Shown here one piece after another: positions 8,147 to 16,240 of a stretch of DNA of 64,000 nt (position 1 is its first letter; the number at the start of each line of letters is the position of its first letter). A program made the translations under genes and the position numbers. The notes beneath the pieces were generated by a model. That model was given only the letters and a program-made list of their open reading frames with translations. It did no database searches and had not been told where the DNA came from. The stretch spans positions 1 through 64,000 of IMG/VR virus record IMGVR_UViG_3300025634_000002. One strand, 5' to 3'. This DNA comes from a virus.

Positions 8147-9262
8147 TTATATGCCAATCATTTGCGCGATTCCCATTGGCATCCTGATCACACTTCCCCA
8201 AGTACCACTCGTCATCTTCTTCTTCCACGCGGACAACTCGCGGACGATCGGGTGAGCGCGGAGCTTTTCGTTGAAGGCGCAGTAGCCGACCTTCTGGCCA
8301 CCGATCGAGTCCATGATCAGCTGCACTTCATTGCCGCCGCCGACGCCGACCGGGTTGGTGCTGGTGATGGCCCCGTACTGAACTGCGGAGATTATCCGCA
8401 TGTTGGGGAAGTTCTCCTTGAGCAGGGCCTTGACGTTGACACCGAAGGAGTTGGTCGCGGTCAGGGCGCCGAGAGACTGGGGCGACAGCGCCAACGTCAT
8501 CTTGGCATTGGCGTCGATCTGGTCCTGATCCTGGTCGATACCGTTGGTCTGCGAGAGGACCTGAATCCACAACGACTGGATGTCGGCGAAAATCTCGTTC
8601 GCGGTGGCGACGATTGCACCGTTCAAGACCCACTTCGTGCCGCCATAGGCTTTGATCGCCGGAGTGAGGGCGGCCGACAGATTGGGATCGTTGAGCAAGC
8701 CGTAGTTCTGCAGCCCCACCACACCGCTGAAGTAGGTCTGGTTGAGGAACCGCGCCAGCACGGTCACGGCGGCACCGTCGACTTCGCTGACCCAGTTGAC
8801 GCGCCCGAGGCCGGCTCGAGCGATTTCGAGCTCGCCGTATTCCGGGATCGTCTGGAACAGATAGGACTGCCGCTGCGGCCACGCCACGTTGGAGCCGGCG
8901 TGCCCGTTATCGTTGTAGTCGCCATAGGACGACACTTCGCCCACTGCTTCGACCGTCGGGAACATGGCGGTCTGGTCGACCCATGTGCCCTTGCGCGTCT
9001 CGCCGAAAATCTCGGCGGCGCGGGTCGGCGCGAACAGGATGCGATAGACATCCGGGTCGATCAGCGTCGTGAGGAACGCCGGGATACCGGAGTTTGGTCC
9101 AGTCGACAGCGTCGGCTGCGCGTCCATCGCAAGGTAGTTGCGGCGGAACTCATCCGTCACGTAGCCCTTGGCCTCAGACTGCAGATAGATGCCGGCGGCT
9201 TCGAACATCGCACGGTCGGTGGTCCAGGCAGCTGCGGCTTCCTGAAAATTCTGGAATTCCAT
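8147..9262 (-). CDS. Major capsid protein (DUF2184-type)
   Basis: 371 residues, a normal length for an HK97-fold capsid protein without a large N-terminal scaffold. The pattern around LIDPDVYRILFAPTRAAEIFGE, SSYGDYNDNGHAG and the C-terminal FNEKLRAHPIVREL is that of the DUF2184 capsid family. It has the best ribosome site in the block (GAGGAG, 8 bases before ATG), as expected for the most abundant protein. The 158 bases downstream hold no clear gene. Confidence 0.85.
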   Translation of the reverse strand: MEFQNFQEAAAAWTTDRAMFEAAGIYLQSEAKGYVTDEFRRNYLAMDAQPTLSTGPNSGIPAFLTTLIDPDVYRILFAPTRAAEIFGETRKGTWVDQTAMFPTVEAVGEVSSYGDYNDNGHAGSNVAWPQRQSYLFQTIPEYGELEIARAGLGRVNWVSEVDGAAVTVLARFLNQTYFSGVVGLQNYGLLNDPNLSAALTPAIKAYGGTKWVLNGAIVATANEIFADIQSLWIQVLSQTNGIDQDQDQIDANAKMTLALSPQSLGALTATNSFGVNVKALLKENFPNMRIISAVQYGAITSTNPVGVGGGNEVQLIMDSIGGQKVGYCAFNEKLRAHPIVRELSAWKKKMTSGTWGSVIRMPMGIAQMIGI

Positions 9263-9324
9263 TTTGGTTTACTCCTCAGGTTGCCGGCATACCGCCGGGA
9301 CCGATTTGGGGTTGAAGGGAGGTA

Positions 9325-10290
9325 TTAGCCCTGCGGCCAGGACGTGATCTTGACGAGTTCGCCAGGCAGCGCCGTGCTTGCCGCAATCCACTTGGTCTCG
9401 ACGTTGGTCGCGCCGGTCAGATTGCCGGACGCGCCGCTGTTGCTGCTCTGGGTCAGATTGACCGCAGCCGTCGACCCGCTCGCACCCGCTCCGGTGATGA
9501 ACTGGGTGATGACGGTGCCAGCCGTGACGCCAGCCGAGGCACCGGTCAGGCTGTCGCCAACACCGAAGGTACCCGAGCTCACAGTGGTGAGGGTCAGCAG
9601 ACCATAGGTCGCCGTGATCGCCGTCGACGCCACGGTCTGTTCGGGGATCGACACCGAATAGGTGCCGTCACCGCCAGGGGTGCCGGTGAGCTGCTGGCCG
9701 ATGGTCGTGCCGGACGCAACACCAGTCCCGGAGATAGCCGAGCCCGGATAGATCGTGCCGGTGACCGCGCCGGTAACCGTCATCACGTCATTGGCGATCG
9801 AGGCCGTGAAAGATGCGGTTTCAGCCGCAATCGACCACGAGGTCGACACAGCACCAGCCGGAGCACCGGTCGCAGCGAACGTCGCTTTGCCGTCGGCAAA
9901 GTTGGCGTAGGCTTTCTGGCCAGGAACCGCAGTCGTCGCCCCGTTGTTCTTCACCCAGAAGTCGCCCTCTTTGAAGAGCGTGATGGGGAAGCCGCCAGGG
10001 ACCAGCATACTGGTTTCCTGCAGGTAGACCTCGATGAGGCCCTGCTGCTCGCGATGGACGAAGCCCGCGACCGGGCCACCACCGAAGTTGTTGACCACGC
10101 CTGGGGCGCCGTCGGCATCGACATTCTGATAGCTCGTCCATGCGAAGCGGCCGACAGTGACGCCCGCAAGACCGCAGATAAGGGCACCCGGGCCCGCCAG
10201 AACCGTCGCACGGGGATTCGTGCTCGCGAAGTCGCCTTCAACCCCCGGAGAGGGCTGATAATAGGCCTGCTGCTGGAAATTTGCGGACAT
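9325..10290 (-). CDS. Structural cement / head decoration protein with extra beta modules
   Basis: 321 residues. Residues 15-50 (GDFASTNPR, AGPGALICGLAGV, GRFAW) match the phage structural cement family that stabilises capsids. The C-terminal 170 residues are beta modules of the form FTASIANDVMTV, PGSAISGTGV, GGDGTYSV; a related module is inserted in baseplate J at 61110-62546. Gene order (just upstream of the capsid gene) fits. Confidence 0.8.
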   Translation of the reverse strand: MSANFQQQAYYQPSPGVEGDFASTNPRATVLAGPGALICGLAGVTVGRFAWTSYQNVDADGAPGVVNNFGGGPVAGFVHREQQGLIEVYLQETSMLVPGGFPITLFKEGDFWVKNNGATTAVPGQKAYANFADGKATFAATGAPAGAVSTSWSIAAETASFTASIANDVMTVTGAVTGTIYPGSAISGTGVASGTTIGQQLTGTPGGDGTYSVSIPEQTVASTAITATYGLLTLTTVSSGTFGVGDSLTGASAGVTAGTVITQFITGAGASGSTAAVNLTQSSNSGASGNLTGATNVETKWIAASTALPGELVKITSWPQG

Positions 10291-10309
10291 TTTGTCAGCG
10301 CTCCAATTG

Positions 10310-10336
10310 AAAAAAGGGAGCCATCGCGGCTCCCTT
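10310..10336 (-). terminator. Rho-independent terminator between prohead protease and cement gene
   Basis: On the minus strand AAGGGAGCC and GGCTCCCTT form a perfect 9-bp stem with a 5-base loop, followed by a run of T (A6 on the plus strand). It lies directly after the protease/scaffold stop and before the cement gene, so it can reduce read-through and separate expression levels of the two. Confidence 0.85.
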
Positions 10337-10358
10337 GGGTTGAGGGAAGGTTAGGCGC

Positions 10359-12398
10359 TTAGAGCGTCTTGACCTGGTGATCCTTGGCTTCGGGGAAGCG
10401 GCTGAAGAAGCCGCTGGCCGCCGCAGCGTCAGTGGCGATCGTCACCTGCCGAGCGCCAGAGCCGGGGAGCGGCTGCGCCTTGAGGATGGCGCGGTAGGTG
10501 CCAGCCTCGTGCGGAACGTCGACGAGGTCGACATGCATGGCCACCAGAGCGGTCTTATAGACCTCGGCGGCACTATCCATCGCGACGGCGATCTTGCCGA
10601 TGTAGGGGCGAACCTCTTCCTCGGCCTTGCGGATATCGCGCTCGACCTGACGGGCTTCGGCGACGGCCTTGGTGACGGCGGCGTCCATGGCCTTGCGGTC
10701 CTTGGCGGACTTGTCCTTCGCCTCGTCCTTGTCGGCCTCTTCTTTGGCCTTCTTCTTTTTCTTTTCTTCCTCGTCGTCGTCTTCGTCCATGGCTTCCTGG
10801 TCGTCCTTGTCCCAAAGGGCGTCGCAGGCCTTCATGTCGTCGGCGCTGAGTTTGTCCTTGAGGAATTCGTTGACGCGCTTGCGCGGGTCCATCTCCTCGT
10901 CTTTGGCCCTCTTGCCCATCGGCACGCCGGCATTCGGATCGAGGTCTTCGCCGAGCTCGGTCGATTCGAGCGCGTCGAGCAGTTCGATCATGTCCTCGAG
11001 GTCGGCATCCTTGGCCAGCTTGCCCTTGGTGAGCTTGGTCACGCCATCGGCGATGCCGGCACGGCTATCGGCGTAGTTCTTGCCGGTCACCTTGGCCAAC
11101 AGCGGCGTGAGGTCGATCTTGGTGTCCGCGGCCAACTTGGGCTTGAGGAACACAGTGAGCGCACCCTGCACGAGGGCCGCTTTGCGGGTCAGAAGAGGCT
11201 TTGCGGCCATCTCAGGGTTCTCCTTGATTGCTGAATCGCCGACAACGACATCGGGCCCGGCGCGGCCTTGAGTTACGAGGGCGACGTGATTGCCGACAAT
11301 GTCGCGCATCACGCCGTCATAGGGTTCGCCCTCATAGCTGCCGGGCGTCATATCGGCCCGGTAGCGATAGGCGGACGAAAGTTCTTTCTGCTTACCGGAC
11401 TCGATAAGCTCGATCGCCTCGCCGTCCCAGATGGAAAGCGGGGCCATCAGGTAAGGTGCTTCGAAAACCACGTCGTCGCCGATGGCGCCGATCGTGATCT
11501 CCCGATGCGAGTCCTCGGCGCTGACCGGAATGTGCTCCATCAGCAATTGCTTGCCGGCGAAGGTCGGCGCGGCCTTGGCGAGCTCCACCGGGTCGCGGAG
11601 GAGCATGTAAACCTTTTGCGGATCGAGCCCCATGGACTCGGCGTCCGCGATCTCGTGGCCCCAGTAGGGGCAAATGTTCGCCTTGCTGATCGGGGTCATC
11701 TCGACGAAGAGGTGGCCATCCTGATCGATGCGGCGAACGCTGTCCCGATCGAAGGCAATCGCCCGCGGCCGATCGGCCGAGGCGCGATCGAACGCCATGG
11801 CAGCGTCCTGTGCCGGCATGGCTTCGACTTTGGCTCGCACCCAGCCGGCGAAGTTCTGCTTGAGCTCGTCCCAATCCGCCGGGAACATCGCGCCCGCCAG
11901 ATCGAGACTGAGACGGCGCTCGAGCGTCTGCTTCACTCCGGGATGGAGCGGTGCCGGCAACTGATCGAGCGGCACCCAGGCAAATCCCGAATGCTCGTCG
12001 CTCAGCGTCGGCGCGAATTTAGTGTCACTGGGCTGCGCGAAGGTATGGAACGCCATGCCCTTAGGTGTCACGGCGCTATCGAGCAGCTTACGCGGCGTCA
12101 GCGGGATCGAACCCACCTCCTCGCCAGCTTCGCGGGCCGCAATAGCCTCAGGGGCTTCCCCGGGCTCGCCCTTGCCACCCGGCAGATCCCAATGGCCTGC
12201 CCAGTTCTCATCGCCTGAGCGGCGACGGAGAAGCAGGATGTCACCGTCGGGCGCCACGAACATGATGCCGGACGCGAGACCGTTCACGGCATCCTTCGCG
12301 ACGAATTCTTCCCCGACGGCTTTGGGGATTCCGAGCGTCGAGTGACCACTGGCCGCTGCGAACATCGCTTTGCGTTGAGCTTCCGAGACGGCTGGCAT
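10359..12398 (-). CDS. NUDIX - DUF2213 prohead protease - scaffold fusion
   Basis: 679 residues. Residues 1-36 (VSEAQRKAMFAAASG) match a short phage motif; residues about 43-165 are a NUDIX hydrolase domain with the box G-x5-E-x7-RE-x-x-EE-x-G at 75-97; residues about 215-385 are DUF2213, a prohead-protease-like domain with candidate catalytic His289 (LLMEHIPV) and Ser341/342 (ELSSAYRY); residues 545-600 are a Lys/Asp/Glu-rich helical scaffold. The protease/scaffold matures the head; the NUDIX part would hydrolyse a nucleoside-diphosphate derivative, substrate unknown. The fusion is continuous with no internal stop. Confidence 0.85.
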   Translation of the reverse strand: MPAVSEAQRKAMFAAASGHSTLGIPKAVGEEFVAKDAVNGLASGIMFVAPDGDILLLRRRSGDENWAGHWDLPGGKGEPGEAPEAIAAREAGEEVGSIPLTPRKLLDSAVTPKGMAFHTFAQPSDTKFAPTLSDEHSGFAWVPLDQLPAPLHPGVKQTLERRLSLDLAGAMFPADWDELKQNFAGWVRAKVEAMPAQDAAMAFDRASADRPRAIAFDRDSVRRIDQDGHLFVEMTPISKANICPYWGHEIADAESMGLDPQKVYMLLRDPVELAKAAPTFAGKQLLMEHIPVSAEDSHREITIGAIGDDVVFEAPYLMAPLSIWDGEAIELIESGKQKELSSAYRYRADMTPGSYEGEPYDGVMRDIVGNHVALVTQGRAGPDVVVGDSAIKENPEMAAKPLLTRKAALVQGALTVFLKPKLAADTKIDLTPLLAKVTGKNYADSRAGIADGVTKLTKGKLAKDADLEDMIELLDALESTELGEDLDPNAGVPMGKRAKDEEMDPRKRVNEFLKDKLSADDMKACDALWDKDDQEAMDEDDDEEEKKKKKAKEEADKDEAKDKSAKDRKAMDAAVTKAVAEARQVERDIRKAEEEVRPYIGKIAVAMDSAAEVYKTALVAMHVDLVDVPHEAGTYRAILKAQPLPGSGARQVTIATDAAAASGFFSRFPEAKDHQVKTL

Positions 12399-12598
12399 CA
12401 GGCGATCGGCTTCACAATGCTGGTCTGGGGAAAGTAGCGGCCGAACTGGTCAACGGGCATGCCGACATTGATGATCAGGCCATCGGACTTGGCGCGGTTC
12501 AGGACTTCGCACACTTGATCCAAGAGGGGGAGGATTTCGGCGCGATAGGCTAGGCCCCGATCGTAATCCGTCTTGCCGTTCAACTGGACAGCTTCCAT
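12398..12598 (-). CDS. Small hypothetical, head-gene linked
   Basis: 66 residues, mostly helical with a C-terminal GRYFPQTSIV. It overlaps the protease gene by one base (TGATG) and abuts the next small gene, so it is part of the head operon. No family recognised. Confidence 0.6.
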   Translation of the reverse strand: MEAVQLNGKTDYDRGLAYRAEILPLLDQVCEVLNRAKSDGLIINVGMPVDQFGRYFPQTSIVKPIA

Positions 12599-12819
12599 CA
12601 GATTGCCCTATCCGTCATGACGCCTTGCGGATTTGCCGGAGTGGTCACCAGAAACCTCGTTTTATCCGAGTAATCCTTGTCTACTTCCATCGGAACGGCT
12701 GCCGTTTGCATGACCCCTAGTTTAGGAGTGCATGCCGCCAGCGCCTTGTCCTGAGACGAGTAGATGCCGTCGATCTCTAAGCCATCCGAACCGATCCGCA
12801 CGACGACCCAGACCTGCAT
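12598..12819 (-). CDS. Small hypothetical, head-gene linked
   Basis: 73 residues. The start MQVWVVVRIGSDGLEIDGIYSSQDKA is beta-like and resembles short phage proteins that compare or label gene products, but no function can be given. One-base overlaps on both sides tie it to MuF and the protease gene. Confidence 0.6.
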   Translation of the reverse strand: MQVWVVVRIGSDGLEIDGIYSSQDKALAACTPKLGVMQTAAVPMEVDKDYSDKTRFLVTTPANPQGVMTDRAI

Positions 12820-13634
12820 CAGCTAAACCCTTTGATCACCGGCCGTCCCACGCACCGGCAGTTGATCAGCTGCCCGGGGAGTATGTGCTCGCCAACATCT
12901 GGATCGAACCAGCCCTCGGCGATCTTGTAGCGCGTCTTTTCGCGGCCTGCCTTCAAGTGCGTCGGCCGCGGCTCATGGCCACCGCCAGAATGCGTCCAGA
13001 TGGCTTCCTCGAACCCGACTTCAATCTGCCGAGCCCGGACCATGCTCGAGGTCGCGAGGTTGTTCTGTGTGCGCGCGATCAGCGCCGCGCGCCGGTAGGT
13101 GACGCCGTAGCGATCCTGCAGTTCTTTGGTCAGCATGCCGAGGTCGCGCCCGGTCTGCACGGACCGCATGACCATCCCCTCGATCTCTACGAAATACTGA
13201 GCGGGGATCGACTTTATTAGAGCGACATTCTGATTGAGCGTCGCATTGAACACGTCACGCATTGCCGGCGTCATCTTGAAGGCGACCGTGAGGCCGGCAT
13301 CCTTCAGGATTTTGCGCAGCGCGTCGGCGGACCGTTTGTCGCTGGCCTTGGCGAACCAGGCGGCGAGCTTCGGACCCGCCTCGTCGAACTTCTTCTGCCA
13401 GCGCTTGGAGAGTTGCCGGATCGAGCGCTTCAGCGCGTCGGCCGGGGTTTCGTCAAGCGCGATCGGCTGGTTTGCCCGGTAGGACGCCCGTAGCCAATAG
13501 ACCGTGCTTTCGGACATCTCCTTGATCAGGCTCGAGAGCCTGCGCTGGTACTCAATCTGAATCCCAAGATTCGGGTGAATAGGACGAAGCAGTCGCTCTT
13601 TCTTCAAACGAGCAACCCTTGGCGCCGCGCCCAT
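12819..13634 (-). CDS. MuF-like minor head protein
   Basis: 271 residues. The C-terminal third has ARTQNNLATSSMVRARQI, then RPTHLKAGR, GWFDPDVGEHILPGQ and INCRC, the hallmark of the Mu gpF / SPP1 gp7 domain. This minor head protein joins the portal ring before DNA packaging. Normally it follows the portal directly; here an HNH gene and a 3.5-kb opposite-strand island separate them. Its ATG lies 31 bases inside the HNH gene. Confidence 0.9.
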   Translation of the reverse strand: MGAAPRVARLKKERLLRPIHPNLGIQIEYQRRLSSLIKEMSESTVYWLRASYRANQPIALDETPADALKRSIRQLSKRWQKKFDEAGPKLAAWFAKASDKRSADALRKILKDAGLTVAFKMTPAMRDVFNATLNQNVALIKSIPAQYFVEIEGMVMRSVQTGRDLGMLTKELQDRYGVTYRRAALIARTQNNLATSSMVRARQIEVGFEEAIWTHSGGGHEPRPTHLKAGREKTRYKIAEGWFDPDVGEHILPGQLINCRCVGRPVIKGFS

Positions 13635-14290
13635 TCAATCGGGTCCTTCCTGCCCTTAGACAAATTGCAGGCCGGGCATAAAAGCTGAATATTCGAGATG
13701 AAGTTCGTTCCCCCAAGCACCAGCGGAACGATGTGATCTTCGTGGTAACTGTCTAGAATATTCTTTCGACACACCGCATTCGCGCATCGGTAGCGCTGCT
13801 TTTTGATCAACTCTCGGATCTGCTCCTGAGAGTGATAGCCTGCCGCTCCCTTGCGTCGAGCGTAGTTATTGCGGCTATTTTCTTTGAACCGCTCTGGATG
13901 GGCCAGATAATACCGTTGCCTTTGGGCGCGCTTGAGTTCCGGGTTCGCTGCGACGCGCGCTGAGGTCTGTTCTAGAACCCGATCACGGTGTTCGCGATAC
14001 CACCTCGCGCCGTAGGCTTTCGCTCGCGGAGTCTTGCTCTTCGCTCTGTATTTTTCCGGATTAGATGCATACCGCTTACGGTCATCCGCTCGGCGCACCT
14101 CGCGATGGGACGATACCCACGCAGAATTATTCACGGCGTGACAGGCACGACATTCACAACTGCTTGCGTATCTAAGCGCCAGATGACCTCGACTACATGG
14201 GCGGCCAGTGAAGTAAAATACGTCATCAGCGGCTTTTGCTGCGCTGCGAGTGACAATCGGTCCATCATATGGGACATAAGGGGCAGCCAT
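13604..14290 (-). CDS. HNH homing-type endonuclease
   Basis: 228 residues. The C-terminal domain has CANAVC, YHEDHIVPLVLGG, NIQLLCPACNLSKG, an HNH nuclease with zinc cysteines. The N-terminal half has C-x-x-GH and C-x-C-x2-C cysteines and repeated Y-x-(N/H)PE/ELK units rich in Arg and Lys, likely DNA-binding. Lower GC than its neighbours, with codons unlike the head genes, suggests transfer. It sits at the junction between head genes and the plus-strand island. Confidence 0.85.
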   Translation of the reverse strand: MAAPYVPYDGPIVTRSAAKAADDVFYFTGRPCSRGHLALRYASSCECRACHAVNNSAWVSSHREVRRADDRKRYASNPEKYRAKSKTPRAKAYGARWYREHRDRVLEQTSARVAANPELKRAQRQRYYLAHPERFKENSRNNYARRKGAAGYHSQEQIRELIKKQRYRCANAVCRKNILDSYHEDHIVPLVLGGTNFISNIQLLCPACNLSKGRKDPIEWARRQGLLV

Positions 14291-14477
14291 TCGGGCGCTT
14301 CCTACGCTCGTTTCGGTCAGAGGTCGCTAGCGCTTCAACGCTCGGCGGCCTCGTCATTTTTATAGCATCCATAAGCTCTGGATGGCTACAGATTCCTTGG
14401 GCATTGAACTCCATCGTCACCGGTTCAGCAGCTGCAGCGATCATCTCGAGCAGGTTGATGACCAAAGAAAATCGCAA
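14265..14477 (-). CDS. Doubtful small protein upstream of HNH gene
   Basis: Up to 70 residues from a TTG start; in-frame ATGs exist at 14444 and 14414. The C-terminus has CPLC, as in small zinc-ribbon phage proteins. It overlaps the HNH start by 26 bases and begins close to the divergent promoter at 14490-14525. Ribosome sites are weak, so it may be noncoding. Confidence 0.35.
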   Translation of the reverse strand: MRFSLVINLLEMIAAAAEPVTMEFNAQGICSHPELMDAIKMTRPPSVEALATSDRNERRKRPNGCPLCPI

Positions 14478-14489
14478 CTTTCTGCATCA

Positions 14490-14525
14490 GACATATTGAC
14501 AGGCCCGGACAAAACGTCCTATATA
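14490..14525 (+). promoter_or_regulatory. Promoter A of the plus island with paired operator-like dyads
   Basis: TTGACA (14496-14501), an 18-base spacer and TATATA (14520-14525). A dyad-like site GACATATTGAC overlaps the -35 box and a second, GGACAAAACGTCC (14507-14519), lies in the spacer; centres are 18 bases apart. The same arrangement occurs at 15053-15087 and 17056-17090. Confidence 0.75.
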
Positions 14526-14550
14526 GGGTCATAGAGCGAAAGGGGACGAA

Positions 14551-14775
14551 ATGTTCACAATTGGCAGTGGCGCGACTTGGAAGGGCGGCAGTTTCTACAA
14601 GCCAGTCGAGGAGATCAGGGACGACGGTAAGGCATACGCGACCAAGTTTGACGTGTGCTTCGGCGGCGGTTTCAGCGGTCTCGATTTGAAGGCGGCGGCC
14701 GACGAGGTTGCGGCTTGGGATGGAGCGACGGCCGGCAAGTATATCCAGATGGCAGATTGGGCGAAGACAGCCTGA
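14551..14775 (+). CDS. Small hypothetical, first gene of the plus island
   Basis: 74 residues (GSGATWKGGSFYKPVEEI, ending YIQMADWAKTA). Good ribosome site (GGGGA) after promoter A. No family recognised. Transcribed opposite to the flanking packaging genes. Confidence 0.6.
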   Translation: MFTIGSGATWKGGSFYKPVEEIRDDGKAYATKFDVCFGGGFSGLDLKAAADEVAAWDGATAGKYIQMADWAKTA

Positions 14776-14795
14776 TCACACAGGAGAAACAGAAA

Positions 14796-15035
14796 ATGAA
14801 AGGCTACTACGTCACGATGCAGCGTCAGGTCCTCGGCGGTGTCAAGACCGCCTGGCTACTCGGACCGTTCCCGACCCACGAGCTGGCCCTCGCGCAAGTC
14901 GACGTTGCTGCAACCAAGGCCGAGCAGATCGACCCATGGATGGCATTCGACGCCCGCGGCACGACGGCACTCACCACCGACAAGCTGCCGCCCGGCAAGC
15001 TGAACCAGTTCTTTCCACAGATGATGGCGGCGTAA
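14796..15035 (+). CDS. Small hypothetical of the plus island
   Basis: 79 residues, MKGYYVTMQRQ to FPQMMAA, with a WLLGPFPTHELAL segment like small phage proteins that accompany DUF7007 genes. The start at 14796 has AGGAG 10 bases before it. Function unknown. Confidence 0.65.
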   Translation: MKGYYVTMQRQVLGGVKTAWLLGPFPTHELALAQVDVAATKAEQIDPWMAFDARGTTALTTDKLPPGKLNQFFPQMMAA

Positions 15036-15052
15036 GTCGATTTATTTCACAA

Positions 15053-15087
15053 GACATCTTGTCAGGCATAGACATTATGTCTATATC
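15053..15087 (+). promoter_or_regulatory. Promoter B of the plus island with paired dyads
   Basis: TTGTCA (15059-15064), a 17-base spacer and TATATC (15082-15087). GACATCTTGTC (15053-15063) covers the -35 box and the perfect dyad GACATTATGTC (15071-15081) abuts the -10 box. A repressor bound here would block RNA polymerase. Confidence 0.8.
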
Positions 15088-15113
15088 AGAAGGGTAGGAG
15101 AAAGGAGCACGAA

Positions 15114-15284
15114 GTGAGCAAGATACCGGCGGTCACGATCAAGAAGCTGGCAGCCGCCCTAGCGACCATCGTCAACTACACCGCGAGCATTAAGCCCGCG
15201 AACCTGAAGAAGGCCCAGGCCATGCTGGACGTGATCAACATGACAGCAGCGAGCGCTTTGGATGCGGAGAAGGAGGCACAGTGA
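15114..15284 (+). CDS. Small helical hypothetical
   Basis: 56 residues from a GTG start with AAGGAG 8 bases upstream, directly after promoter B. The sequence (SKIPAVTIKKLAAALATIV) is Ala/Lys-rich and helical. Its stop overlaps the next start as TGATG. No family recognised. Confidence 0.6.
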   Translation: MSKIPAVTIKKLAAALATIVNYTASIKPANLKKAQAMLDVINMTAASALDAEKEAQ

Positions 15285-15574
15285 TGCGGACGCTTACGAC
15301 TAGCCCGTGGGGCGCAGTTCAGGACCAGAAGGAGCTCGCTCCCGGGATCATTCAGGTCTGGACCGCGAGTCACGGCGGAATTTGGGTCGAGCCCGCCAAG
15401 TGGGCGACGATGCCGATCAAGACGACCGGCTACAGCGAAGACGGGTGGTTCGAGGAAGACTGCGATTGGGCGCTGGTGGCGCTCGCCTTCCCCGAGGCAT
15501 TCGATGCCAAGAGCCTCGCCTACGCCGAGAAGATGAAGGCAGGCGATTACTTCAAGCAGATGGGAGTCCAGTGA
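15284..15574 (+). CDS. DUF7007-like protein
   Basis: 96 residues. SPWGAVQDQKELAPGIIQV and TASHGGIWV give the SPWGA...GI-x-V...SHGG signature of a phage family (DUF7007) of unknown biochemical role. The ATG at 15284 overlaps the upstream stop; an alternative GTG lies one codon earlier. Confidence 0.7.
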   Translation: MRTLTTSPWGAVQDQKELAPGIIQVWTASHGGIWVEPAKWATMPIKTTGYSEDGWFEEDCDWALVALAFPEAFDAKSLAYAEKMKAGDYFKQMGVQ

Positions 15575-16182
15575 TGGCTTACACAGTTCCGGCGAAGGTC
15601 GTCGACTTCGGACGTTGGGTCCCGAAGGGGTCGATCAAGATCGCCGACAAGAAGAGCGATGCAGTCGCCTATCTCTACGATGGCGGCTCACAGGCAGCGG
15701 TCGGGGGCAAGCCCGTTCCGTGTGCCCGGGTATTCTACGGCAAGCAGCGGAAGCCCGTTGCAGCCTATCAGTTCCCCACTGAGGCAGCCCGTGCCACGAA
15801 GGTCGGCGAGCTCTTCGCCGGCCGGCAGGCGTGGGGCGTGCGGAAGGCCGATCGGAAGACCGCCCAGATCGCCGCAGCCAAGGCCGGCAACGTCGAGGTT
15901 GGCACCTATTTCTACACCAGCTGGGGCTACGATCAGACCAACATCGATTGGTATCGGGTCGAGCAGCTGATCGGCCAGACCATGGCGCTGGTCGTGAAGG
16001 TCGCCGCGATGGACGCAAGCAATGGCAACGAGGTGTCGATGACTGGCAAGAGCGTGCCGAGCGACCAGCCGTGCGGCCAGCCCTTCAAGGTCCGGCTGAA
16101 CGGCGACGGCTTCAAGGTCAACGGCCGGTATTACGCGAATCTGTGGGACGGCAAGCCGAAGAATTGGACCGCATACGCTTGA
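15574..16182 (+). CDS. Hypothetical protein of the plus island
   Basis: 202 residues starting MAYTVPAKVVDFGRWVPKG, with a beta core and a C-terminal GRYYANLWDGKPKNW. The middle GTYFYTSWGYDQTNIDWYRV resembles small phage proteins found beside DUF3560 genes. The chosen ATG overlaps the upstream stop; the reading frame is open further upstream but not protein-like. Confidence 0.65.
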   Translation: MAYTVPAKVVDFGRWVPKGSIKIADKKSDAVAYLYDGGSQAAVGGKPVPCARVFYGKQRKPVAAYQFPTEAARATKVGELFAGRQAWGVRKADRKTAQIAAAKAGNVEVGTYFYTSWGYDQTNIDWYRVEQLIGQTMALVVKVAAMDASNGNEVSMTGKSVPSDQPCGQPFKVRLNGDGFKVNGRYYANLWDGKPKNWTAYA

Positions 16183-16240
16183 CCCCGCCAGCGGCGCCCG
16201 ATGCGGTGCCGCTCACAGGATCAACCGGAAGGAGAACACA

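Noticed and set aside
8162-9328. 388-codon plus-strand frame opposite the major capsid gene
   Set aside because: Antisense shadow of the capsid gene caused by high GC and codon bias; no ribosome site or domains.
10377-11234. 285-codon plus-strand frame with long hydrophobic runs
   Set aside because: The hydrophobic runs are the complement of the Lys/Glu scaffold codons of the prohead protease gene.
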